Assembly: GCA_029298735.1 (NCBI GenBank)
Contig: JANSLP010000287.1
Span: 1 to 41,251, forward strand
Reading direction: 5' to 3'
DNA from: Ophiostoma sp. CBS 140.51
Lineage: Eukaryota; Ascomycota; Sordariomycetes; Ophiostomatales; Ophiostomataceae
Length of the DNA stretch: 41,251 bases
This document shows, piece after piece, positions 9,916 to 20,707 of this stretch. Below the pieces are notes generated by a model that saw only the letters and a program-made list of their open reading frames with translations, was not told the origin of the DNA and did no database searches. Position 1 is the stretch's first letter. Every line of letters begins with the position of its first letter. The position numbers and the translations under genes were made by a program.

Positions 9916-12542
9916 GAAACGACCCAAGCGAGTCGAGAAGGCGAGGGTGGAGGATAGAAAATATCCGACGAAGGAACGAGAAGGGAAGAGTCCAGGGAAA
10001 TTGGTCGGCGAGCTGAAAATGTATTTGGCAAGGTCGCGATGTCGTGATTGTCTCTTGTCTTTGATATTGGGCCGTGTTGGATGACCGTGGCTGGTGTTGG
10101 CCTGATTCTGAGTGAATCCAGACGAATCCAGTTAAGCGAAATAGAGTTCTGACTTCTTCGAGACTTCCTTTCTTTTTTCAACAAGCGCGTTCATTCCGCT
10201 CGTTTTCCCTCGACTGTTCTCGTGCTTCCCTGTTTTTTTTTATGTGCGCTTGGTGCGCATTCTTGCTGCAGCTTGACTGCGTTTCTGCAGGGTGTCTTCC
10301 CCAAGCTTGCAGCTTTCTGCATCTTTGTGCATCACGCCCCCAAACGTGCCCTGCAAAGTGAGCTTGGCAGCTGAATCACGCTCCAATAGCAAGGTGGAAG
10401 AACAAAGCAGGGACTGCCCCCGGTTCTTGAACTCGTTTGGGGAATAGTTTCGCTTGACTCGAAAAGCTTGGGCGATTGGAACAAAATAGGGACGATGAGC
10501 AATAACGCCACAGTGGATAAAGCGCATGAGGGAAGAGCAGTTGGAGTGGGGTGAGTTGTTGTACTGGCACGGAGCCGAGAGAGTGGATGAAAGGACGGCA
10601 GCAAAAAGAGAGGAAATGGTAGAAAATGTGAGGAAAAGGAGTCAAAGGAGTTTTGGAGGCTCACAAGATCGAAGCTCCAAAATGAAGCTTAAACTTGGGC
10701 GCCAATTCGACGACGAACAGGGCAAGAGCAACAAACACTTGGGGGCAGGCAAGTGCCCCACCTTGTTGTCTTCAAGTCACCCAATGGCCTGGCAGGCGCA
10801 TCAAAGCGCACCTTCCTGACGAGACATGCGCCCGCCACTAGGGCCCCAGCACATGGGGGTCCCGTAAGGCGTCATCGCGCCTTTACGTAACGCCCGCAAG
10901 CCCGCCTGGCAAGGTCCAGGATGAACACAGTCTGAAGCCCTGCAGTGCACTAAAGAGCCTTAGCCAATGGCAGCAGCCGCCGATGACGAGCTCGACGGCC
11001 TGACCGCCAGGCACATCCAGACCACCTGAGGGATATGTTTATTGGCTTGGTCTTTTTCGTTTCTGCATTTTTCTTTATTTTCGTTGCATCGATGGTCTCG
11101 ATGGTCTCGATTTACCAGAGTTCCGAAAGACAAAAGATGCGAATACGGGCCTGAATAGAGAGCGCCCGGACGCCACGAGTTTGTCCAGCTGTGGCGTGGC
11201 CAATCGTGCCTACCAGTTCTGTTCGAACTTTGCTAGCGGTCAAAGTCTCTGCACGCGGGAAAGGTAAGAACGACCCATGGATTGGGGGGCAAGCGTGGGA
11301 ACACTGGCGCCGAGTTGCGACGTTATGAACATTTGAAGGAAGGCGCGGCGCAAGAAGTGGAGTGCCAACGACCGAGAAGCTGCCGTCACAGTTTGTGTCC
11401 CTTCGTAGCTCGGTTGGTCTTTCTGCGCGCCGAACAAGCTGTTCTGGCAAGAAGTCTCTGCGCTCGCGTGCTTTTGGAAGGCAAGAACATTCAACAGACA
11501 ATGGACAGGGAGGATTGGTCGTAGTAATTTTGCATCTTGGAAGATGCAACATAAAACACACATGAGAGGAAAGCACGAAAGCGCACCCTAGAAAAGCCTC
11601 AAAATTAAACAGACCAAAACAAAGAACAAATGGACAAAAGACCCGAGACAAGGAACAAACAACCCTCGGCCATCAACAGTTCTTGACAGCTTCCCAGGCG
11701 AATGTAAAAAGAGGGTCGCTCCCATCGCACCGGACCCGCGTGCGTCTCCCATTCCCTGTTTCGATCTGCACTCGACTTGCCGTCTGTTCTTTTGGGACTC
11801 TTTTATTTTTCCCTTTTATTTTCTGCAGTCTCGTTTTTCTCTCCCTTTTTTCTTTTGCTATTTCTTCATCTGATCTCCCCTCTCCAGATCATCGCTCCCA
11901 CGTTTTCTCACCTCCCTTTTCACCTTTCTTACATACTCCCTCTCGACCACTCTTCTCTTATCGAGTCTCTCTAGTCTCGCAGTCTTGGCGCCGTCTTTCT
12001 GCTCGCAGAACGCCTTTTACGCTCGAGATAACAACTGTGGAGAGCGCCGCCTGCGTCCCTCTCCCCTGTTCTGATAAGAGAACACACCAAAACACAGCAA
12101 ACAACGCGCCCTCTACGACCACGGCGTCTTGCTGATACGCGGGCACGCCGTTCGAGTACGCCGTCTGCAGTCTTTGACCGACTTACATGAAAGAAGCCCA
12201 GCTCTTTTGCCTTTTGCGACAAGCTCAGAAGCTCTTATCTTGAGCCTTGTCGATTGGCGCAAAAGCAGCCAAGAGGAGCAAGACGGAAGGATCACAAACA
12301 AGCGTACACAGTATTTGTTTTGTGTGAAAGCTGTCAAGGTCCCTTATAACAGACCGCTGATCCGGAAACGAATCGACACAAAAAAAACATTGAGCAGAAC
12401 TGGAATGTGCTTGAGCTGAACTCTTTTGTTCTTGCGCAAGTTTGCTTGGTGACACAACACCGGCATATCTTTCTACCCGCATCTTCTTTCCTCTCTTTCC
12501 TTAAACTCTTCTCTATTCTTCTCTTCTGCAACAACCTTCACC
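9916..12542. other. Long non-coding region upstream of the amino-acid permease
   Basis: This 2.6-kb interval is the longest without a gene. ORFs of up to 179 codons are present, but none resembles a protein family. It contains the bZIP-type palindrome ttacgtaa at 10883-10890 and a 9-bp tandem repeat (gatggtctc twice, 11091-11108). A strongly pyrimidine-rich plus-strand block at about 11740-11960 is followed by GATA sites, and a second CT-rich stretch runs at about 12470-12540 just before the start. A five-codon upstream frame (ATG at 12404, TGA ending 12418) lies near the permease. A long leader or an unannotated non-coding transcript is possible. Confidence 0.55.
11957..12240. promoter_or_regulatory. 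Cluster of four GATA-factor sites (HGATAR)
   Basis: HGATAR sequences occur as cgataa (minus strand, about 11958-11963), agataa (12026-12031), tgataa (12072-12077) and agataa (minus strand, 12235-12240). They lie about 300-590 bp before the permease ATG. AreA/Nit-2 factors act through clustered HGATAR sites in nitrogen-regulated permease promoters. The pairing with an amino-acid permease fits nitrogen control, though some sites may lie inside the leader. Confidence 0.45.
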
Positions 12543-14231
12543 ATGTCATATGATCCCTCGCCCAACGGCCATCACGGCCCCGGGCTGCTCAACGACGAAA
12601 TCGGCATCGACTACCGCGCGCCCGACAAGAAGGACAACGACCCCTATGGCAGTAATGGCAGCCCGCACGACAAGCCCTCGGCCGACGAGGGCTCAACTGG
12701 CGACTTTCAAGCCATCGATCCCCACTCGGGTGTCAAGCGCGGCCTCAAGACCCGCCACCTGAGTATGATGGCCTTGGCTGGTATTATTGGCCCCGGTCTG
12801 CTTGTTGGTTCTGGTGGCGCGCTGTCTTCGGGTGGCCCTGCTGCCCTGATTATTGGTTTCGGTGTCATTGGTATCATCGCTTTCAGCATCATGCAGTCTC
12901 TCGGTGAGCTGACGACGCTCTACCCTTCGGGCGGTGCGTTCGTCACGCTGGCCGACCGTTTCGTCGACAAGGCTTTTGGTGTTGCCGTGGGCTGGAACTA
13001 TTTCATCATCTGGTTTGCCGTCCTGGCCAACGAGTACAACACGATTACAAGCATTTTCTCGCTGTGGAGTGACAAGGTGCCCATCTGGGGCTACTTTTTG
13101 CTCTTTTGGTCTGCATTCATGGCTTTCCAGCTGCTCGGTGTCGAGGCCTTTGGCGAGGCCGAGTTCTGGCTGGCCCTGATCAAGCTCGCTGGTTTGGTCG
13201 CCTACTTTTTGTTCTCCATCATCTACGTGAGCGGTGGCATTAAGGGCGTCCCGGCCATTGGCGGCGAGTACTGGCACAACCCAGGCGCGTTCCCGCATGG
13301 TTTCCGCGGTGTGGCTACTGTGTTCGTCTTCTGTTCGACGTTCTACGCCGGTGTTGAGTCCATTGCCGTCGCCGCCACTGAGACCAAGAACCCGGGTGTT
13401 GCTGTCCCGCGTGCCATCCGCCAGGTGTTTTGGCGCATCATCTTCATCTACATGGGCTCGGCCATCTTCTTTGGTCTGACCTGCCCCGCCAACGCTGACG
13501 GCCTCATCAATGGCGCTAGCAAGGCGCTCAAGTCGCCCATGACCATTGCCATCCAGAACGCCGGCTGGCAGTCGGGTGTCAACCTGATCAACGCCTTTAT
13601 CTTTGTGACGTGTCTGAGCGCCGTAAACTCGAGCATCTACATTGGCAGCCGCACGCTGCTCTTTATGGCGCAAGACCGCAAAGCCCCCAAGTTCTTGGGC
13701 TGGACCAGCAAGCGCGGTGTGCCCATCCCGGCCATTGTGCTGACCAATGCCTGCGGCGCTCTGAGCATGATGAACGTCTCGACTGGTGCCAGCAAGGCTT
13801 ACGGTTACATTGTCAACCTGTCGGGCGTCTCGACGTTCTTGGTCTGGGGCGGTATTTCTTTCACGCACATCCGTTTCCGGTCGGCCTGGAAGGCCCAGGG
13901 CCACACCGCCGACGAGCTGCCCTTCCAGTCGTTCCTGTACCCCTGGAACGCCTACTTTGGTCTGTTTGCCAATGTCTTCTTGGCACTCGTGCAGGGCTGG
14001 TCGTACCTGTCGCCCTTTGACGCCGGCAACTTCGTCGACGCCTACATCCTGCTGCCCATCTTTGCCATCATCTACTTTGGCTACAAGTTCATCTTCAAGA
14101 CACGCTTCTGGCGCGCCCACGAGATGGACCTGGTGTCAGGCCGCCGTCGTGATCTCGAGGAGGACAAGGAGCTGGTCCGCGGCGACTTGAGCCCCGCGCC
14201 TTGGTACAAGCGTTTGTGGCAGAACTTCTAA
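12543..14231 (+). CDS. Amino-acid permease, APC superfamily (yeast amino-acid transporter type)
   Basis: A plasma-membrane proton/amino-acid symporter of 562 residues with no intron. The N-terminal 65 residues are hydrophilic and acidic. VKRGLKTRHLSMMALAGIIG opens TM1, including the unwound glycine-rich substrate site (GPGLLVGSG). Further signatures are ELTTLYPSGGAFVTLADRF (TM3), VGWNYFIIW, GVESIAVAATETKNPGVAVP (TM6 region) and SAVNSSIYIGSRTL (TM8). About twelve hydrophobic segments are visible. The C-terminal tail (residues from about 525) has charged sequence ending WYKRLWQNF, usual for Gap1/Dip5-like permeases. Substrate cannot be assigned; general, dicarboxylic and aromatic permeases share these motifs. 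GATA sites upstream suggest nitrogen control, and the flanking PLP enzymes (8417 and 18847) make an amine- or amino-acid-related role sensible. Confidence 0.94.
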   Translation: MSYDPSPNGHHGPGLLNDEIGIDYRAPDKKDNDPYGSNGSPHDKPSADEGSTGDFQAIDPHSGVKRGLKTRHLSMMALAGIIGPGLLVGSGGALSSGGPAALIIGFGVIGIIAFSIMQSLGELTTLYPSGGAFVTLADRFVDKAFGVAVGWNYFIIWFAVLANEYNTITSIFSLWSDKVPIWGYFLLFWSAFMAFQLLGVEAFGEAEFWLALIKLAGLVAYFLFSIIYVSGGIKGVPAIGGEYWHNPGAFPHGFRGVATVFVFCSTFYAGVESIAVAATETKNPGVAVPRAIRQVFWRIIFIYMGSAIFFGLTCPANADGLINGASKALKSPMTIAIQNAGWQSGVNLINAFIFVTCLSAVNSSIYIGSRTLLFMAQDRKAPKFLGWTSKRGVPIPAIVLTNACGALSMMNVSTGASKAYGYIVNLSGVSTFLVWGGISFTHIRFRSAWKAQGHTADELPFQSFLYPWNAYFGLFANVFLALVQGWSYLSPFDAGNFVDAYILLPIFAIIYFGYKFIFKTRFWRAHEMDLVSGRRRDLEEDKELVRGDLSPAPWYKRLWQNF

Positions 14232-14283
14232 GCGTGTCACTTTTGCAGCTTGGCAGCGGAAAGTCGGACATAGCACCTCCTAA

Positions 14284-14310
14284 AAGCCGGCTGTCTCTCT
14301 CAGCCGGCTT
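14284..14310 (+). other. Perfect 10-bp hairpin in the permease 3' region
   Basis: aagccggctg, a 7-nt loop tctctct, then cagccggctt: a GC-rich perfect inverted repeat about 55 nt after the permease stop. Fungal polymerase II genes do not use intrinsic terminators, so an mRNA structure affecting stability or 3' processing is the likelier role. Confidence 0.8.
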
Positions 14311-14685
14311 ATGTGGATCGTTTGTTGATGTCACTTAGACTTTCTGGGTTTTTTCCATGATTTTGTTTTCCGTTCTCTCATTTTATTTGCATTTATTTGC
14401 CTTCTTTCTCAATTTCGCGCACAAATACCCCGTTGTCGCCTCCTTTGGGGGCTGGCATGTTGGATTATGTAGTTTCTCGAGTTGAATTTGATACCGGGCT
14501 CGTCGCAAGGCGTTTCCCTTCTGTTCTGGACCTATACTGCTGCATATTCTTGCGAAAACCACCATATTATGCTCTCCATGACGATGTAGACTGTAAGATT
14601 TGTGAGACGACACGTTCTTGTGCGACTTCCTTGTTGGGAAACTCGTCGTATACAGGCTGACACGGGAAAGCGGGACACGAGGCTG

Positions 14686-14713
14686 CACGTGTGTGAGCAC
14701 GTATTGTCACGTG
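14686..14713. promoter_or_regulatory. Paired CACGTG E-boxes upstream of the CLC gene
   Basis: CACGTG occurs at 14686-14691 and 14708-14713, 22 bp apart start to start (about two helical turns), some 400 bp before the CLC start. bHLH factors such as Pho4/NUC-1 and Cbf1 bind this core. Function here is inferred. Confidence 0.4.
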
Positions 14714-15111
14714 CGATGAAACGCTATTTGTGGAGACCTGCCTCCAAGAAGCCAAGCACCCAAGGCAACTGTTACAAGGAGCACCAAGCTTTACGCCCAG
14801 CTAGCAATCGCAACAGCGGCCAAGAGAACCAAGAACACGACGTAATCCCATTCCAAGCCCCCTTATCCGTGTACGGAGTACGACGGCCAAGGACGACGAC
14901 GACGAAGATAGGGAACCAAAGAGACGATTCGAAACGACGGCGACCGACGAATCGGGTATTTTGACAAATGACGAGACATTGATTAAATCGAAGACGACAT
15001 CCCAAAGTTCGAAACGACGATAATACAGAATAAGATACTTTAGCGGCGCGGCCGTGTTGGTCGACGAGACGAACGAGAGACGAGGGACACGCACAGCGCG
15101 AGTGACACACA

Positions 15112-17911
15112 ATGGCGTCCCGATCGTCGTCGTTCATGTCGTCGACGGCGATGGGCGACGCAGGGGGCGGAGCGGCTGGGAGTGTTGGATCAGGACTTCA
15201 TGTTCGACGACCATCAGTTAGCTCTCGATTGTCGTTTGCTGTCTCGACAGCCGAGCGCGGCGAGCATGACGAAAGTACACCGGCAGCCGCAGCAGAGCAC
15301 CAGCGGATCGAAGAGGAGATTGCCGAGATCAAGCGCTACGAGGATTTTACGACAATAGGTGAGTATCTTTGTGTTGGTAGGAAATTACACCCGCGACCCG
15401 TTTTACTGACACCCACCTCCTTTAGATTGGGTACAAGATGCAGCCCGCGAACAGCTCCGGCGCAAAGCCCGACGACGACATAACGCGAACCTCTACGACC
15501 ACGGCCAGGTCGGCTGGCGACACAAGCTGTACGAATCCTACGACGCAGCCCAGGGCTGGATCGTCGTAACACTGATCGGCGTGGCCATTGGCCTCAACGC
15601 GGCATTTCTCAACATTATTACAGAGTGGCTGTCGGACATCAAGCTGGGCTACTGCACGACGGCCTTTTACCTCAACGAGAACTTTTGTTGCTGGGGCGAG
15701 GACAATGGCTGTGCGGACTGGCACCGCTGGACGGGCTTTGAGCCGGCCAACTATGTGCTTTACCTCATTTTTGCGACGGCGTTTGCGTTCACATCGGCTA
15801 TACTCGTGCGTTCATACGCGCCGTACGCGGCCGGCTCGGGCATTTCCGAGATCAAGTGCATCATTGCTGGCTTCACAATGAAGGGCTTTCTGGGCTTCGG
15901 GACGCTGGCCATTAAGTCCGTGGCGCTGCCGCTCGCCATTGCGTCGGGTCTGTCTGTCGGCAAAGAGGGACCCAGTGTGCACTACGCCGTGTGCACGGGC
16001 AACGTGATCTCGCGCATGTTTGCCAAGTACCGGCGCAACGCGTCCAAGACGCGGGAGATTCTGTGTGCGTGTGCGGCTGCTGGTGTTGCTGTGGCCTTTG
16101 GCAGTCCCATTGGCGGCGTGCTGTTTTCACTCGAAGAGATGGCCTCCTACTTCCCGCTCAAGACACTCTGGCGCAGCTACTTTTGTGCGCTTGTGGCGAC
16201 GGCCGTTCTGGCGGCCATGAACCCCTTCCGCACGGGACAGCTCGTCATGTTCCAGGTGCACTACGATCGCTCGTGGCATTTCTTTGAGACGGTTATTTAC
16301 ATCATTATTGGCATCTTTGGCGGTTTGTATGGTGCCTTTGTGATCAAGTGGAACCTGCGCGTGCAGGCATTCCGTAAAAAATACCTCAGTCAGCACGCCG
16401 TGCTCGAGGCCACGCTGCTGGCGGCGGCTACGGCCATTGTCTGCTACCCCAACGTATTCCTCAGAATCGACATGACGGAGAGCATGGAGATTCTGTTCTT
16501 GGAGTGCGAGGGTGCCGAGGACTATCAGGGTCTCTGTGAGGCGCCCAACCGCTTGTGGAGCATTGCGTCGCTCGTCGTGGCCACGCTGCTGCGCACGTTC
16601 TTGGTTATTATCTCCTACGGCTGCAAGGTTCCCGCGGGCATCTTTGTGCCGTCGATGGCCATTGGCGCGTCGTTTGGCCGCATGGTCGGTATCATTGTGC
16701 AGGCCATCCACGAGGCGTACCCATCGAGCGTCTTCTTCGCTGCCTGCGAGCCTGACGTGCCCTGCATCACGCCCGGCACATATGCCTTTTTGGGCGCCGC
16801 TGCTGCGCTGTCGGGCATTATGCACCTGACCGTGTCCGTCGTCGTCATCATGTTTGAGCTGACAGGCGCACTGACGTACATTTTGCCGACCATGATTGTC
16901 GTCGGCGTTACTAAGGCCGTCAGTGACCTGTTTGGCAAGGGCGGCATTGCTGACCGCATGATTTGGTTCAGCGGTTTCCCCTTCCTCGACAACAAGGAAG
17001 AGCATAATTTCGGTGTGCCCGTCTCGCAGGCTATGAACAGTGATGTCACCGCACTCCCCGCAGCGGGCATGACGCTCGCCGCCGTGGACCGTCTGCTGGC
17101 CCAGGGCAAGTACCAGGGCTACCCGGTCGTCGAGGACGCCGAGACACACGTGCTGGTCGGCTACGTGGGACGCACAGAGTTGCGCTACGCCGTCGACCGA
17201 TTCCGACGCAATGCGGGACCCCTTAACCCAGATACCCGCTGTGTGTTTTTGCCGCCTGCCGAACTAGCTGCTGCCGCCGCTAATAGTGGACCTGCAGCTG
17301 CGGCGGCTGTGGGTGATGATGCCCTCTTGACAGCGCCCATGACGCCCGCACTGACCATTTTCCCCGATATGGCGGCCGTCAATACCAGTGCCAACAGCGG
17401 CAGACGAAGCCCTGGGGCATCGCCCGCTCACCCACCACCAACGACAGCTGTCGATTTCAGCCGCTACGTCGACCGCACACCCGTGACTGTCCACCCGCGC
17501 CTGCCCCTCGAGACCGTCATGGAGCTCTTCCGCAAGATTGGCCCCCGTGTTATCTTGATTGAACACCACGGCAAGCTCACCGGCCTCGTCACCGTCAAGG
17601 ACTGTCTTAAGTACCAGTTCAAGGCCGAGGCTGCCGAGAACACGCGCACTGCCGGCACGAACGGCACCGACGAGAACGGCAATAGTGCCGAGAACCAGCA
17701 GGAGCAGCTGTGGCATGGAATGCTGTGGCTGGCCGGCTGGGTGGCTGACCGTGTGAGCCGACTAACAGGTGGGCGTATCCAGCTGGGCAGCGGCCACAAC
17801 GGCTACTACGATGGTAGTGGTGGCAACGGCAACAGGGGCAGCGGTGACCATGCAATTCTCGACGGCACAGAAGACGTTGACGACGAGGGAGTCGAGTTGG
17901 ATACGAGGTAG
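15112..17911 (+). CDS. GEF1: CLC-type chloride/proton exchanger (Gef1-like)
   Basis: An intracellular (Golgi/endosome/vacuole) CLC transporter that supports lumen acidification and, in yeast Gef1, copper/iron loading. Exons 15112-15358 and 15426-17911 flank a 67-bp intron; the product has 910 residues. Motifs in order are YAAGSGISEIK (anion selectivity), GKEGPSVH with gating Glu263, GSPIGGVLFSLEEM with the proton-pathway glutamate at about 320, and KVPAGIFVPSMAIGASFGR. Two cytosolic CBS domains follow (about 620-690 and 780-840), separated by an Ala/Pro/Ser-rich linker. Both glutamates are present, so it should be an exchanger rather than a pure channel. The C-terminal tail is Gly/Asn-rich and acidic. 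The similarity to Gef1/ClC-3/4/5 is strong; the symbol is by family. Confidence 0.95.
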
Positions 17912-18846
17912 AGAGGAAGTCTCTCGTTCGGTGTATTTTCATAGCGTATTTTCAGGACACAAAGATAGCGATTTCATAGAAGACCGCCAATGACAGATAT
18001 CTGCTTCAGCAGGCGTTTCAACAGACACCCAACGACACGACCATGTTACAATGCATGGCACCGCAACACCAGTTTCGAAATCTTCACCGTATTCTCATTT
18101 CTCGACAAAACTGGCCAATGTCAATGATATGTCATTGGTAGGGCGCAGGGCGCAACGGCTGACTTTGGCTGTTACCTCAGGACATATCACCGACCTGCTA
18201 GCGCTGATCGTTGGGCGTGTCCAAGAACGCGCTTGTTCCTGGTCTGGAGATGGCCTGACTTTACGTCTGTTGGAGAAAGAATAGCTATCACTGACAGGCC
18301 CAAAAAGTGAGAGGTTGTTAGAGATCAACAATCGTGCCTGCCGTTGTTGAGACTGGATGTTGTCGTGTTGCTCCTTCCTACTCAGAATGGTGTAGAACCC
18401 CCACATTTGGCTATATCCGCCCGTCCTTGCGCACCGAGTGCAGCTTCCGCACTTCACCTCCAACTCTACTGCCGCTCCTGCCCGCTGCTTTCTAAATAGC
18501 GGGAAAGTACGTTAGTCCAGGGGCGCTTATAACGAAATAGGAAGGCGAAGGCGGCGGGACCGGGCCAACTTTACTTGGTAAAGTCGTGGGGAGGAAGAAT
18601 TTTACTGCACCAAATCGCCTCCAAAGTCCCCCTCTCGGGCAACTACAACGGAGACAGTTAGCTAAGCGCTAGAACTGCAAGTACTTGTATTCCGTACAGG
18701 TCGGCCTCGCCCAGCCATTGGTGATCAACGACAGTCGCCAGATATAAACCTCAGCTCGTCTCTTTCACACTTGTTGACATCACCAATTTTTTCGTTGTTT
18801 TCCCCAAACATTGATACCCCTCCACACACTTCCCAGACCACCCACA
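17912..18846. other. Promoter region of the aromatic amino-acid decarboxylase gene
   Basis: No gene was seen. Two CCAAT boxes in opposite orientation (ccaatg at 18115-18120 and cattgg at 18133-18138) enclose an inner palindrome, caatga-tatg-tcattg. A TATA-like box lies nearer the start. Small ORFs match nothing known. Confidence 0.55.
18743..18748 (+). promoter_or_regulatory. TATA box of the decarboxylase gene
   Basis: TATAAA sits 98 nt before the decarboxylase ATG and is followed by a pyrimidine/adenine-rich leader (about 18755-18846). Distance and context suit a core promoter; a TATA box often marks regulated fungal genes. Confidence 0.55.
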
Positions 18847-20595
18847 ATGGATGACAACGCCTTCCGCGAGGCCGCCACGGCGTCCATTGACGAGAGTAAG
18901 TCAACCTTGAATGTTTAACCATTGATTCTGTATAGCTTCAAATGGTCTTGAGTCCGAGTTCCGACTTCGGTTTCGTCGGCGCCATGGTGCACCGCTTCAG
19001 TCTCGACCTCCAACTAACACCTCACAGTCATCAAGTACTATGCCAGCCTTGGCGAGCGGCCGGTCGTCTCGACCGTTGAGCCGGGTTACCTCCGCAAGCT
19101 GCTGCCCGATGCTGCTCCCGAACAGGGCGAGGCCTGGAACGTCATCCGCCAGGACGTCGAGGACAAGATCGTGCCCGGTCTCACCCATTGGCAGTCGCCC
19201 AACTTCTTTGCCTTCTTCCCCTGCCCCGCCAGCTACCCCTCCATTCTCGGCGAGTTGTACTCAGCCACCTTCGCTGCTGCCGCTTTTAACTGGATCTGCA
19301 GCCCGGCCATCACCGAGCTCGAGACTGTCGTTCTCGACTGGTTGGCCCAGCTGCTCGGCCTGCCGGAGGAGTACCTGTCAACGGGTCCCACGCGCGGCGG
19401 TGGTGTGATTCATGGCACAGCCTCCGAGGCAGTTATGACGGCCATGACGGCTGCTGCCGACAAGTACCTGCGTGCTGCCCTGGCGGCGGACCACCCAGGC
19501 TTCGAGACGCTGGCCAAAGAGGAGAAGGAGGATCTGCGCGCACTGCGTCGCTCGCGTTTGGTTGCTCTCGGTGGCGGCACGGCGCACTCGTCGGCCAAGA
19601 AGGCCGCTCAGGTTCTGGGGCTGCGCTACCGCTCGGTCCCTGCCCCCGCCGCCAATGGCTACTACATCAACGGCGACGGTCTGCGCGAGACGCTGGCCAA
19701 GGTCCGTGCTGCTGGCCTCGAGCCCTTCTTCTTGAGTACCACGTTCGGTACTACCGACACTTGTGCTGTCGACGACTATGCCAGCATTGTCGAGGTCCTC
19801 GATGCCGATCTCAAGACTCAGGTCGCCGCTGGTCGCGATGCTGCCGCTTCCGATATCTGGGTCCATGTCGACGGCGCCTATGCCGGTTCCGCCCTTGTCG
19901 CTCCCGAAACTCGTGCCATTATGTGCCCTGCGCCCCTCGACCCTTCGAACCCCAACTCCGAGGCCACGGGTACTGCCGTCCTCCGCCGCTTCCACTCCTT
20001 CAACATGAACATGCACAAGTGGCTCCTCACCAACTTTGACTGCTCCTGCCTTTTTGTGCGCGATCGCCGCTGGCTTGTCGATGCCCTCGGTGCCGATGCC
20101 CACTACTACAAGAACGACTACAGCGATGGTGGCCTCGTTACCGACTACCGCGACTGGCAGCTGCCCCTGGGCCGCCGTTTCCGCAGTCTCAAGGTCTGGT
20201 TCGTGCTGCGTACGTACGGCGGCGAGGGTCTTCGTGCGTACATTCGCCGGTCGATTTCGCTGGGCGAACGTTTCGCGGATTCGTTGAAAGCGCGCTCCGA
20301 TCTCTTTGAGATTATCACGGGTCCGCAGTTTGCCCTGACGGTGTTCCGTGCCGCGAAGCTGACGGCCGACGAACCTCTCGAGGTCACGTCGGCACGCACG
20401 CGCCGGGTGTGCGAACTGGTCAATGGCGGCGGCAAGATTTGGGTGACGGGCACGACGCTCGAGGGTGGTGTTGCGGCCATCCGTGTCATGACGGGTAACT
20501 TCTCGACGCACGCCGAGCACGTTGATGGTGCGAGCAAGATCTTTGTCGAGACAGCCGAGAAGGTCCTGGCCGAGGAGAAGGCCAAGTCGGCGTAA
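18847..20595 (+). CDS. Aromatic-L-amino-acid decarboxylase (group II PLP)
   Basis: A cytosolic PLP enzyme that decarboxylates an aromatic amino acid (Trp, Tyr, Phe or Dopa) to its amine. Exon 1 is only 49 nt (18847-18895). After a 132-bp intron, exon 2 runs 19028-20595, giving 538 residues. Signatures are THWQSPNFFAFFP (residues 69-81), GTASEA, AHSSAKKA with the ring-stacking His203, HVDGAYAG with PLP-nitrogen Asp298, and NMNMHKWLLTNFDCS with Schiff-base Lys347. Counting from that lysine, Tyr376 (HYYKND) matches the loop tyrosine of animal Dopa decarboxylase (Tyr332). Tyr and His both retained favour decarboxylase over aldehyde-synthase activity. DYRDWQLPLGRRFRSLK follows. Glutamate decarboxylase was excluded because its different active-site blocks are absent. 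The gene is convergent with NTE1. Substrate is not readable from sequence alone. Confidence 0.93.
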
Positions 20596-20707
20596 AAAGC
20601 TGTTATGAGTTTAAAATCGAATCTAGAACCCAAAAAGATAGAACGTTAGATGGACATCAGCGTCGCACAATATGGTTTCACATAGATATCGTACATATAT
20701 ATTCCCC

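Larger units (their letters stand above)
14232..15111. other. Intergenic region between permease and CLC genes
   Basis: It holds the permease 3' region with a hairpin (14284-14310) and a stretch of T-rich sequence (about 14340-14410). Closer to the CLC gene are two CACGTG palindromes and an A/G- and CGA-rich leader (about 14880-15110). No coding sequence was recognised. Confidence 0.6.

Noticed and set aside
11112..11651. 179-codon minus-strand ORF in the permease upstream region
   Set aside because: Cys/Arg/Ser-rich with no known motif; looks like chance.
12693..14120. 475-codon open frame antisense to the permease
   Set aside because: It mirrors the GC-biased third positions of the permease, has low-complexity composition and no recognisable domain.
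16127..17149. 340-codon open frame antisense to the CLC gene
   Set aside because: His/Arg/Asp-rich shadow of a well-supported membrane protein.
19378..20520. 380-codon open frame antisense to the decarboxylase
   Set aside because: Same cause: codon bias of the real gene on the other strand; no family match.
4182..20595. A classical secondary-metabolite cluster
   Set aside because: No PKS, NRPS, terpene synthase, prenyltransferase or P450 is present; only a looser amino-acid module is plausible.
18847..20595. Glutamate decarboxylase
   Set aside because: The substrate block THWQSPNFFAFFP and PLP-lysine context are those of aromatic amino-acid decarboxylases.
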